Assembly (NCBI RefSeq): GCF_001613385.1
Contig: NZ_BDCG01000016.1
Location: 248,001-312,000, forward strand
Reading direction: 5' to 3'
Length of the DNA stretch: 64,000 nt
Source: Nocardia flavorosea NBRC 108225
GTDB taxonomy: Bacteria; Actinomycetota; Actinomycetes; Mycobacteriales; Mycobacteriaceae
In this document: positions 8,186 to 15,945 of the stretch, piece by piece
Position numbering within the stretch: position 1 is the first letter of the stretch
How the letters are laid out: each line of letters opens with the position of its first letter
Program-made: the position numbers and the translations under genes
Notes under the pieces: model-generated
Seen by the model: the letters and a program-made list of their open reading frames with translations, nothing else
What the model was told of the DNA's origin: nothing
Databases searched by the model: none

Positions 8186-9268
8186 GTGCAGGTGGATGCT
8201 GACGTGAACGGCAACGACAGGCCCATGGTGGTGCTGGTGACCGGCGCCAGCCGTTATTTCGGCGGAAATGTCGTCTGCCGACTGGCCGCCGACCCCGATA
8301 TCGAACGCGTTGTCGCGGTCGATGTACTCACCCCCGGTCCGCCGCTACGCCGCCGGATGGGCCGCGCCGAATTCGTCCGCGCCGATATTCGGAACCCATT
8401 GATTCGTAAGGTTATCGAACGTTATCGGGTCGATACCGTGGTACATACCGCGATTTTGTCGCAACCTCCGTCGGGTGGTGGCGGCCGGGCAGCGATGAAA
8501 GATATGAACGTGCTCGGCGCGATGCAGTTGTTCGCGGTCTGCCAGAAATCACCGACTGTGCGCCGGGTGGTGTTGCGCTCGAGTTCCGGGGTATACGGCG
8601 GGAGTGCGAAGGATCCCGCGAAATTCACCGAGGAAATGAGCGCGCGCACACCACCGGGCGGCTGGTTCGCCCGGGACATGATCGAGGTCGAGGGCTTCGC
8701 CCGCGGCCTGGCCCGGCGTCGGCCGGATATCACCACCACCACCTTGCGCCTCGCGCCGATCATCGGCCCCGGCCTGGGCCGGCGGGCCGCGCAACTGCTG
8801 CGTTCGCCGATCACGCCGACCGTGCTCGGCCGGGATGCGCGCATGCAGTTCCTGCACGAGGAAGACGCCGTAGCGGCACTGGTCCACGCCACTGCGGCGG
8901 GGCCGGGTGGTACCTTCAATATCGCCGGCGACGGAGCCTTGGCACTTTCTCAGGCGGTACGCCGTGCGGGCCGGGTCGCGATGCCGGTACCGTGGTCGGT
9001 GTTCCGCACCGTCGGCCGGACCCTGATGGGCCCGGTGATGCGTGATTTCAGTTCCGAACAGCTCGATTATTTCCTTTTCGGTTGTGGTCTGGACACGACG
9101 CGTATGCGCGCCGAACTCGGGTTCGAGCCGCGCTGGACGACGGTACAGGCGTTCGACGACTTCACCGGGGGCGCAGCGTTGCGGCCCGTAGTCGATCCGA
9201 TGTGGATCGACGCCGCAGAAAACAAACTGCTCGGCCTGCTGAAGGCCGGTACGGGAGCACATACATGA
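8186..9268 (+). CDS. Extended-SDR epimerase/dehydratase family protein (GalE2/Rv0501-like)
   Basis: The 360-residue protein has an N-terminal NAD(P)-binding Rossmann fold (VVLVTGASRYFGG) and extended-SDR landmarks such as FVRADIRNP, DTVVHTA and RRVVLRSSSGVYGGS. The canonical catalytic YxxxK is absent: the expected place reads GGWFARDMIEVE. M. tuberculosis Rv0501 also lacks it there, so the family may not be a classical epimerase. It overlaps the next gene by ATGA (9265-9268), indicating a two-gene operon with the acyltransferase. The start GTG 8186 is the most upstream reasonable one; a later start near 8225 is possible. Confidence 0.8.
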   Translation: MQVDADVNGNDRPMVVLVTGASRYFGGNVVCRLAADPDIERVVAVDVLTPGPPLRRRMGRAEFVRADIRNPLIRKVIERYRVDTVVHTAILSQPPSGGGGRAAMKDMNVLGAMQLFAVCQKSPTVRRVVLRSSSGVYGGSAKDPAKFTEEMSARTPPGGWFARDMIEVEGFARGLARRRPDITTTTLRLAPIIGPGLGRRAAQLLRSPITPTVLGRDARMQFLHEEDAVAALVHATAAGPGGTFNIAGDGALALSQAVRRAGRVAMPVPWSVFRTVGRTLMGPVMRDFSSEQLDYFLFGCGLDTTRMRAELGFEPRWTTVQAFDDFTGGAALRPVVDPMWIDAAENKLLGLLKAGTGAHT

Positions 9269-10278
9269 ACGACGTCGCCAAAGTTATTCGGTTACAAGAT
9301 CTTTCCACCGTGCCGCGGCCCCGGCCGCCCGCGCGGGAATGGGCCGATTCCGCCGACCGATCGGTAACGTCGCTGACCGACCGGCTGACCCCGCCCAACC
9401 CGCCGCCGCCACGGTCGTTCGGAGATCTGCTGCGCGACGCCGTCGGCAAACAGATCGGACGCACCGCCGAGTTCGCCCGTCGCCGGCTCACCGGTGACTA
9501 CCAGGTCGACGAGTTCGGCTTCGACGAGCATCTGCTCGAATCGGTGCTTCTGCCCGCCATGCGACCGCTCGCCGAGAACTGGTTCCGGGTCCAGGTGAAC
9601 GGTATGGAGAACATCCCGGAGGCCGGTGGCGCCCTGATCGTGGCCAACCACGCCGGTACCGTCCCGCTCGACGGGCTCATGCTCCAGCTGGCGGTGCACG
9701 ATCACCACCCCAAACAGCGGGCCCTGCGCCTGCTGGCGGCCGATCTGGTCTTCGAGATGCCGATGGTGGGCTCGCTCGCCCGCAAAGCGGGGCACACCCT
9801 GGCCTGCCGGCCGGACGCCGAACGGCTGCTGCGCTCCGGCGAGATCACCGGGGTCTTCCCGGAAGGGTTCAAAGGTGTCGGTAAGCAGTACGCCGACCGC
9901 TACAAGCTCCAGCGCTTCGGCCGCGGCGGCTTCGTGGCGGCCGCGGTGCGCACCGGGATGCCGATCATCCCGTGCTCCATCGTCGGGTCGGAAGAGATCT
10001 ATCCGAAACTCGCCGATATCAAACCGCTCGCCCGGTTGCTGGGGCTGCCGTACTTCCCGGTGACCCCGACCTTCCCGCATCTCGGTCCGTTGGGCGCCGT
10101 CCCACTGCCCTCCAAGTGGTACATCGAATTCGGCACCCCGATCAGCACCACCGAATACGAAACCGAAGACGCCGACGATCCGATGCTCATGTTCGAGGTC
10201 ACCGACCAGGTCCGCGAAACCATCCAGCAAACCCTCTACAAGCTGCTCATCAAACGCCGCAACACCTTCATAGGCTGA
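9265..10278 (+). CDS. PlsC-like acyltransferase (Rv0502-like)
   Basis: The 337-residue protein carries the glycerolipid acyltransferase domain in its C-terminal two-thirds. The catalytic His/Asp block is VANHAGTVPLDG, with a wider His-to-Asp spacing than the classical HX4D, as in MGAT-like enzymes. The FPEG motif is GVFPEGFKG, and the third block is MPIIPCSIVGSEEIYP. An N-terminal ~100-residue proline-rich and helical extension precedes it. It probably transfers an acyl group to a lipid at the inner membrane face; the acceptor is unknown. It is translationally coupled to the SDR gene upstream, which suggests the pair work on one substrate. Confidence 0.82.
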   Translation: MNDVAKVIRLQDLSTVPRPRPPAREWADSADRSVTSLTDRLTPPNPPPPRSFGDLLRDAVGKQIGRTAEFARRRLTGDYQVDEFGFDEHLLESVLLPAMRPLAENWFRVQVNGMENIPEAGGALIVANHAGTVPLDGLMLQLAVHDHHPKQRALRLLAADLVFEMPMVGSLARKAGHTLACRPDAERLLRSGEITGVFPEGFKGVGKQYADRYKLQRFGRGGFVAAAVRTGMPIIPCSIVGSEEIYPKLADIKPLARLLGLPYFPVTPTFPHLGPLGAVPLPSKWYIEFGTPISTTEYETEDADDPMLMFEVTDQVRETIQQTLYKLLIKRRNTFIG

Positions 10279-10280
10279 AT

Positions 10281-10420
10281 ATTTTGCGCCGACTCCGTCG
10301 GCGTGGGTTCCGGCCCCCGAGGTCCCTGCTTTCCGCACTCGACACTCGCGGCTGCGCCGCATCGCCCAGAGCACGGAAAGGCAGGGACGGGCCGAAACCT
10401 TTCAGGCCTCGCTGAACTCG
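10281..10420 (-). repeat. Dispersed intergenic repeat family B, copy 2
   Basis: Read on the minus strand, this block aligns over nearly its full length with the plus-strand copies at 17971-18101 and 31966-32100. Its stem GTCCCTGC...CTTTCCG pairs with CGGAAAGCAGGGAC. The internal loop region reads GATGCGGCGCAGCCGC, and the terminal hairpin CGCCGACGGAGTCGGCG is followed by CAAAATA. It fills the gap between the convergent acyltransferase and serB1 genes. The remaining ~200 bp to the serB1 stop contain a diverged direct repeat around GGGTAGTGGG but no gene. Confidence 0.85.
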
Positions 10421-10619
10421 GTACCGCCGTTGGTTGCGTCAGGTTGGGTAGTGGGTCCGGTGCCGGCTTGCCGGCTGGGTAGTGGGGTTCGTTTGGTGAG
10501 TAGTGAGCCCGCTTCGGCCGCTTTTCGGAGGTTCGATGCGGTCGGCCCACTGCTCGACGCCTTCGGTCGAGGAGGGTCGAGACACGATCACGTCCGCCCC
10601 GGTCGCGCGCCGCGGGCTA

Positions 10620-11642
10620 CTACCGGCGCCGGCGGGTTACGGCTGCGGCAACGGCACCTCCCGCGGCGCCGAGGGCGAGAGCTGTGGGGACGCCGATTTT
10701 CGCGGCTTTACGCCCCGTGCGGAAATCACGGATCTCCCAGCCGCGGGCCTTCGCGACCTCACGCAGGTCGGAATCGGGGTTGATGGCGACCGCCGTGCCG
10801 GTGAGCGAGAGCATCGGCACATCGTTGTGGCTGTCCGAATAGGCCGTACACCGTTTGAGGTTGAGGCCTTCGCGGATGGCCAGTGCGCGCACCGCATGTG
10901 CCTTACCGAGACCGTGCAGGATATCGCCGACCAGGCGGCCGGTGAATTTCCCGTCGACACTTTCGGCGACTGTGCCGAGGGCGCCGGTCAAGCCGAGTCG
11001 TTTGGCGATCACCTGGGCGAGTTCGACCGGGGTCGCGGTGACCAGCCAGACCTGCTGGCCCGCGTCCAGATGCATCTGTGCCAGGGCGCGGGTACCGGGC
11101 CAGATCTTGTCGGCGATGATCTCGTCGTAGATTTCTTCGCCCAGTGCCGCGAGTTCGGCGGTGGAGCGGCCGGCGATGAATTCCAGCGCTTTCTCTTTAC
11201 CGGTGGCCATATCGGTGCTGTTCTCTTTGCCGGTGATCCGGAACTTCACCTGCTTCCACGCGATATCTGCCAGATCGGCGCTGCGGAAATATTTGCGAGC
11301 CGCCAGGCCGCGGGCGAAATGCACGATCGAGGCGCCCTGCACCATCGTGTTGTCGACGTCGAAGAATGCGGCGGCGGTGAGGTCACGCGGGACCTCGGGG
11401 ATATCGGTATCGCCGGCGCCGGCCCGTTCGGCGTCCTGGAGCGCCAGCGCGGCGTCGGCACTGGCCTCACCGGCGACGTTGGCGCGGACCTCTTCCTCGC
11501 TGGGTCCGAACGGACTGCGCGAGATACGCGCGAGCTGCTCGGAGAGGCCTTGTCCGAGCGGTCCCAGATTCCAGCGCACCGGAAGTTCCCCGAACCGGCC
11601 CGCGATGAACCCGGTTTTCCCCACCTTCGATCGTTCCGGCAC
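10620..11642 (-). CDS. serB1: HAD-IB family phosphatase (SerB1-like) with C-terminal membrane helix
   Basis: The 340-residue protein is a haloacid-dehalogenase-superfamily phosphatase. Motif I is AAFFDVDNTMVQG at about residue 90. Motif II lies in VWLVTATPVE, and motifs III/IV in GKAHAVRAL and YSDSHNDVPML. The family name implies phosphoserine phosphatase, but substrates of SerB1-type proteins vary. The C-terminus has a Gly/Ala-rich hydrophobic segment ending in VTRRRR, which suggests a single membrane anchor with the arginines in the cytoplasm. The start GTG 11642 has GGAGG five bases upstream. It matches Rv0505c in context. Confidence 0.85.
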   Translation of the reverse strand: MPERSKVGKTGFIAGRFGELPVRWNLGPLGQGLSEQLARISRSPFGPSEEEVRANVAGEASADAALALQDAERAGAGDTDIPEVPRDLTAAAFFDVDNTMVQGASIVHFARGLAARKYFRSADLADIAWKQVKFRITGKENSTDMATGKEKALEFIAGRSTAELAALGEEIYDEIIADKIWPGTRALAQMHLDAGQQVWLVTATPVELAQVIAKRLGLTGALGTVAESVDGKFTGRLVGDILHGLGKAHAVRALAIREGLNLKRCTAYSDSHNDVPMLSLTGTAVAINPDSDLREVAKARGWEIRDFRTGRKAAKIGVPTALALGAAGGAVAAAVTRRRR

Positions 11643-11741
11643 CAGTACCTCCGCCTGTTCGCGCGAATCACGTCCACACTAACCGGACGCGCTCTCATGG
11701 ACCCACCGCAGTGGCGCGAACGGTACCGCCGGGCGGGTTGA

Positions 11742-12014
11742 ATGGCGGTTATGACCAACCCGAGGACTCATGAGGTGACCCTGTTGACCCGCGCCGGCTG
11801 CGCGCTGTGCGACCGGGCGCTGGAGCAGTTGCGGACGATATGCGCGGAATTCGGTCTCACCCCCGGTGTAGTCGATGTGGATGCCGCCGCCGGTACCGAT
11901 CCGGCGCTGCGCGCGGAATACGGTGACCGGCTCCCCGTCGTGCTGCTCGACGGCCGGGAACACAGCTATTTCGATGTGGACGAGACACGTTTACGCAGCG
12001 ACCTCGGTCGTTGA
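11742..12014 (+). CDS. Glutaredoxin-family protein (Rv0508-like)
   Basis: The ~90-residue thioredoxin-fold protein has a CxxC active site (RAGCALCDRALEQL) and the cis-proline segment DRLPVVLLDG. It matches the DUF836/glutaredoxin-like group found next to hemA in mycobacteria. ATG 11751 is an alternative start; 11742 was taken because a G-rich sequence precedes it. It lies divergent from serB1 and directly upstream of the rex-hem operon, so a role in redox supply for heme synthesis is possible but unproved. Confidence 0.83.
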   Translation: MAVMTNPRTHEVTLLTRAGCALCDRALEQLRTICAEFGLTPGVVDVDAAAGTDPALRAEYGDRLPVVLLDGREHSYFDVDETRLRSDLGR

Positions 12015-12086
12015 CCTTCCGCGAATTGTGGGCGCAGATCGTACAAGGCTCGGCCGCGACACAAAATGAGGCGAATTTCACCGACT

Positions 12087-12115
12087 TTGTGCATGGGTTC
12101 ACAAGCAGTTACGGT
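12087..12115 (+). promoter_or_regulatory. Rex-operator-like palindrome overlapping a candidate rex promoter
   Basis: TTGTGCATGGGTTCACAA (12087-12104) has perfect TTGTG/CACAA arms, the known core of the Rex operator in Gram-positive bacteria. It overlaps a candidate -35 (TTGTGC, 12087-12092) that is 17 bp from a candidate -10 (TACGGT, 12110-12115). Rex bound here would block RNA polymerase, giving autorepression of rex and the downstream hem genes when NADH is low. The match is by eye. Confidence 0.72.
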
Positions 12116-12263
12116 GGTGGCACGCGAACCGCAGGCCGGGGCGAGTATCCGGCCGCCGGTAGCAGGTGAATCAACCCGATATCCGACCCCAGGCACATCC
12201 ATCATGGCCGAGGTCGCCGAGCATCCCGGGCCGTCTCAACGGTCCGGACGAGGAGCCGAGGAC

Positions 12264-13295
12264 GTGAGTGAGCACCATGAGACGCGCGGCGTCTCCGGCG
12301 ATGCTCCCAACGTCACCACTCGAACACCGCAGAAGGACATCCCCCAGGCTACGGTGGCCCGGCTGGCCACCTATCTCCGGGTGCTCGCCCTGTTGACCGA
12401 TGACGGTGTCGCCATCGTATCCAGTGAGGAGCTGGCTGTCGCGGCGGGTGTCAATTCGGCGAAACTCCGTAAGGATCTGTCGTTCCTGGGTCCCAACGGG
12501 GTGCGCGGTGTGGGCTACGACGTGGCCAGGTTGCGGGCCCGGATCGAAGATGTTCTGGGCCTGTCCGACGGTCATCGGGTGGTGCTGGTCGGTGCCGGCA
12601 ATCTGGGCCGTGCACTGGTCGGTTACCGAGGTTTCCGGCGACGCGGGTTTTCCGTCGTCGGCATTTTCGACAACGATGCCGAGGTGATCGGCCTGGAAGT
12701 CGAGGGGCTGCGGGTACGTGACGCCGCCGACCTGGCCGGCGAGATCGCACTGCTGCGCCCGACCATCGCGGTGATCGCGGTGCCCGACGACAGTGCCCAG
12801 CAGGTATGCGACGAGCTCGTGGCGGCCGGAATGCAGTCGATCCTGAGCTTCGCGTTGTGCCAGCTGACCGCACCGGCAGGGGTCGAATTGCGGCGGGTGG
12901 ATCTCGCCGTGGAGATGCAGATGCTCTCGTTCGAACGGGTTCGCAATGCCGACCCCGACGAGCCCGTCGAGGGCTCGACCACCGCGAATGTGGCGGAGAC
13001 CGCCACCGGGCAGGCGAATGAATCCGGTGCCGCCGGCGTTGTACCGAACAGTGCCGTACCGGCCGCTCGTCCGCTGACCGGTTCGGGTCGGATCGCCCGC
13101 CGGGTGCCCGCGCACCCGATGCCGGGGCCCACCGGCATGAGCGTGTCAGGCCCGGAGTCGGTAACGGAGCGTGACCCAGGGCCCACGCTCGTGCCCAATA
13201 GGCACGGACTGTCCCATTGCGCGGCGCAGGCCGCCCAGACGACCTCGCATACGGCAACGGAGCCAACCAGCAAGGGATCGGTGGTCACACCATGA
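12264..13295 (+). CDS. rex: Redox-sensing transcriptional repressor Rex, with a long C-terminal extension
   Basis: Rex binds operators when NAD+ is high and releases them when NADH rises. The N-terminal winged helix begins ATVARLATYLRVLALL and includes the recognition helix NSAKLRKDLSFLGPNGVRG. The Rossmann domain has VVLVGAGNLGRAL, VVGIFDND and VIAVPDDSAQQVCD. The conserved region ends at AVEMQMLSFE. About 110 further residues, not typical of Rex, are disordered and contain the family A palindromic element at 13134-13195. GTG 12264 was chosen for its GAGGAG site; ATG 12204 is an in-frame alternative. The stop overlaps hemA (ATGA), as in other actinobacterial rex-hem operons. Confidence 0.92.
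   Translation: MSEHHETRGVSGDAPNVTTRTPQKDIPQATVARLATYLRVLALLTDDGVAIVSSEELAVAAGVNSAKLRKDLSFLGPNGVRGVGYDVARLRARIEDVLGLSDGHRVVLVGAGNLGRALVGYRGFRRRGFSVVGIFDNDAEVIGLEVEGLRVRDAADLAGEIALLRPTIAVIAVPDDSAQQVCDELVAAGMQSILSFALCQLTAPAGVELRRVDLAVEMQMLSFERVRNADPDEPVEGSTTANVAETATGQANESGAAGVVPNSAVPAARPLTGSGRIARRVPAHPMPGPTGMSVSGPESVTERDPGPTLVPNRHGLSHCAAQAAQTTSHTATEPTSKGSVVTP
13134..13195 (+). repeat. Family A palindromic element inside the rex C-terminus
   Basis: The left arm GGCATGAGCGTG pairs with CACGCTCGTGCC (one G-T wobble), followed inward by GGCCC/GGGCC. Compared with the other copies, GAGCGAG/CTCGC has become GAGCGTG/CACGCTC, a change on both arms. It is translated in frame as part of MSVSGPESVTERDPGPTLV, similar to the peptide in HemL and the nitrate reductase. 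Confidence 0.88.
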
Positions 13296-14719
13296 GTGTT
13301 CTTCTCGTCGGGATCTCCCATCGCAGCGCACCTGTTGCGATGCTGGAGAAGGTGGCCATCACCGATGCCGACCGGCCCAAACTGATCGACCGCATGCTGG
13401 CCTCGAGCCATATCTCCGAAGCGATGATCGTGTCGACCTGTAACCGGGTGGAGATCTACGCTGTCGTCGACGCATTCCACGGTGGTCTCGCCGACGTCGG
13501 TGAACTGCTGACGGCGCATTCCGGGCTGCCGATGCCCGAACTCACCCGCCACGCCTATGTCCGCTACAGCGAGGCCGCCGCCGAACACCTGTTCGCCGTG
13601 GCCAGCGGACTGGATTCCATGGTGGTCGGCGAGCAGCAGGTGCTCAGCCAGATCCGCAGCGCCTACACCACCGCGGACGCCCAGCAGGCCATCGGACGCA
13701 CTCTGCACGAACTGTCGCAGCAGGCGCTGCGGGTCGGTAAACGGGTGCATTCGGAAACCGGGATCGACCGCGCCGGTGCCTCGGTGGTCTCGGTGGCGCT
13801 GGACCGCGCCTCCACCGTGCTCGGACCGCTGGCCGGCCGGACGGCGGCGGTGATCGGCGCCGGCGCGATGGGCGGGCTGTCGGTGGCGCATCTGTCTCGC
13901 GCCGGAATCGACGAGATCCTGGTGGTCAACCGCACCATCGAGCGAGCCGAACGCCTCGCTGCGACCGCCGAATCGCACGGTGTGACGGCCCGCGCCTACG
14001 AACTGTCCCGGCTGGCCGAGGCGCTGGTGGCCGCCGATGTGGTGATCACCTGCACGGGTGCGGTGGGTTCGGTGGTGACCCTGGCCGACGCGCACAATGC
14101 GCTCTCGCACTCCGAACGCCGTACCGGCCGGCCGCTGGTCTTCTGCGATCTCGGACTACCCCGCGATGTCGATCACGCCGTGGCCGGGTTGCCCGGTGTC
14201 ACGGTGATCGATATCGAAACCCTCCAGCGCGACCCGGCCGCGGGCGCCGCGGCCGACGATACGGCCGCGGCCCGGGCCATCGTCGCCGACGAACTCGCCA
14301 AATACCTGGCCGGACAGCGGATGGCCGAGGTCACCCCGACCGTCGCCGCGCTGCGGCAGCGGGCCGCGGAGGTGGTGGAGGCCGAACTGCTGCGGCTGGA
14401 TTCCCGCCTGCCCGGGCTCGCCGATCCGGCCCGCGACGAGGTGGCCCGCACGGTGCGCCGGGTGGTGGACAAATTGCTGCACGCGCCGACGGTGCGGGTC
14501 AAGCAGCTGGCCACGACACCGGGTGGCGACAGCTATGCCGAGGCGTTGCGCGAGTTGTTCGAACTGAAACCGGGTGCGGCCCAGGCAGTGGCGGCGCCTA
14601 TGGAGATCAGCCGTGCCGAACACAACGGCGCCGGCTGGATGAGCCTGGACGGCGACGTCGCCCTGGCCGACGATTTCACCCCGGGCAGCCACGACGACGA
14701 ACAGGAGCGGTCGACATGA
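13292..14719 (+). CDS. hemA: Glutamyl-tRNA reductase
   Basis: The 475-residue enzyme reduces glutamyl-tRNA(Glu) with NADPH to glutamate-1-semialdehyde, the first committed step of C5-pathway heme synthesis. The catalytic cysteine is Cys50 in IVSTCNRVEIYA. The tRNA-recognition helix EHLFAVASGLDSMVVGE, the NADPH-binding segment AAVIGAGAMGGLSV and the C-terminal dimerisation helices are all present. Its product is used by HemL (21446-22855). It overlaps rex upstream and hemC downstream by four bases each, so it lies in a rex-controlled operon. Confidence 0.96.
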   Translation: MSVLLVGISHRSAPVAMLEKVAITDADRPKLIDRMLASSHISEAMIVSTCNRVEIYAVVDAFHGGLADVGELLTAHSGLPMPELTRHAYVRYSEAAAEHLFAVASGLDSMVVGEQQVLSQIRSAYTTADAQQAIGRTLHELSQQALRVGKRVHSETGIDRAGASVVSVALDRASTVLGPLAGRTAAVIGAGAMGGLSVAHLSRAGIDEILVVNRTIERAERLAATAESHGVTARAYELSRLAEALVAADVVITCTGAVGSVVTLADAHNALSHSERRTGRPLVFCDLGLPRDVDHAVAGLPGVTVIDIETLQRDPAAGAAADDTAAARAIVADELAKYLAGQRMAEVTPTVAALRQRAAEVVEAELLRLDSRLPGLADPARDEVARTVRRVVDKLLHAPTVRVKQLATTPGGDSYAEALRELFELKPGAAQAVAAPMEISRAEHNGAGWMSLDGDVALADDFTPGSHDDEQERST

Positions 14720-15945
14720 CAGTCCTGCACGGCGAAGGCGCCCCGGCTGCGGGCCCCGGCGCCGGTGGCCGGCCGGCGTGGCGGATCGGTACCCGCGCCA
14801 GCCTGCTCGCCCGCACCCAGGCCGGTGATGTGCGCGATGCACTCGTCGCGGCCGGGCAGCCGGCCGAACTCGTGCTGATCGAAACGCCGGGTGATCTGTC
14901 CACCGGCCCGGTCGAAGAGATCGGCGTCGGGGTTTTCACCAGCGCCTTGCGCGCTGAACTGGCCGCCGGAAATATCGATATCGCGGTCCACTCGTACAAG
15001 GATCTGCCCACCGCCGCCGATGAACGTTTCGTACTCGCCGCGGTGCCGCCCCGTCAGGACCCGCGCGACGCGTTGGTCGCCCGGGACGGCATGGTGCTCG
15101 GTGAACTTCCGCCGGGCGCGGTGGTCGGAACCTCTGCGCCGCGCCGGATCGCGCAACTGCGCGCCCTCGGCCTGGGTTTGGACATCCAGCCGTTGCGCGG
15201 CAACCTGGACACCCGGCTGGGCAAGGTCGCCGCAGGTGAGCTGGACGCGATCGTTGTGGCCCGTGCCGGACTCGCCCGGATCGGCAGGCTCGACGCCGCC
15301 ACCGAAGCGCTGGAACCCGTGCAGATGCTGCCCGCGCCCGCGCAGGGTGCGCTGGCCGTCGAATGCCGGGCCGCGGATACCGAACTGATCGAGCTGCTGG
15401 CCGCGCTCGACGATCACGGCAGCAGGACCGCCGTCGTCGCCGAACGCGCCCTGCTCGCCGAACTCGAGGCGGGCTGTACGGCGCCCGTCGGAGCGATTGC
15501 CGAACTCGTCGAATCGTTGGATGACGACGGACGCATCGTCGAGGAACTGTCACTGCGCGGCTGCGCCGCCGCGGTCGACGGTTCCGATGTGATAAGGGCC
15601 TCGACGGTGGGAGCACCGGCGCAGGCCGCGGAACTCGGCCGCGCACTGGCCCGCGAACTGCTGGAGCTGGGCGCACGCGAGCTACTCGCCGCCGAACCCG
15701 GCATCGCGGAACCACCCGCCGCGTCGACCGGGAACAACACCACCCCGGTGGGAACGAGCACCGCCGCAGCGGATTCGAGCGCTGCCGCCCCGGAATCGGG
15801 CGGCATCGCCGCAGCGCCACCAGGCGGCATCGCCGCAGTGCCACCAGGCGGCATCGCCGCAGTGCCACCAGGCGGCACCGCCGCAGCGGGAACGAGCACC
15901 GCCACGGACTTCACCGAACCCAGTCCAATGGAGAACAACCGATGA
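14716..15945 (+). CDS. hemC: Hydroxymethylbilane synthase (porphobilinogen deaminase) with repetitive tail
   Basis: The enzyme polymerises four porphobilinogens into hydroxymethylbilane. IGTRASLLARTQA, VHSYKDLPT and APAQGALAVE are family signatures. Cys254 in LEAGCTAPVG is the attachment site for the dipyrromethane cofactor. The conserved enzyme ends near residue 325. The last ~85 residues are a low-complexity Ala/Gly/Pro/Ser tail built partly from 24-bp repeats, absent from typical HemC. The start ATG 14716 overlaps the hemA stop, and the stop overlaps hemD. Confidence 0.94.
   Translation: MTVLHGEGAPAAGPGAGGRPAWRIGTRASLLARTQAGDVRDALVAAGQPAELVLIETPGDLSTGPVEEIGVGVFTSALRAELAAGNIDIAVHSYKDLPTAADERFVLAAVPPRQDPRDALVARDGMVLGELPPGAVVGTSAPRRIAQLRALGLGLDIQPLRGNLDTRLGKVAAGELDAIVVARAGLARIGRLDAATEALEPVQMLPAPAQGALAVECRAADTELIELLAALDDHGSRTAVVAERALLAELEAGCTAPVGAIAELVESLDDDGRIVEELSLRGCAAAVDGSDVIRASTVGAPAQAAELGRALARELLELGARELLAAEPGIAEPPAASTGNNTTPVGTSTAAADSSAAAPESGGIAAAPPGGIAAVPPGGIAAVPPGGTAAAGTSTATDFTEPSPMENNR
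15799..15888 (+). repeat. In-frame 24-bp tandem repeat in hemC tail
   Basis: Three full units and one partial unit of GGCGGCATCGCCGCAGTGCC plus CACCA-type sequence encode GGIAAVPP-like octapeptides. Unit length is divisible by three, so expansion keeps frame with the downstream hemD overlap. Confidence 0.9.
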
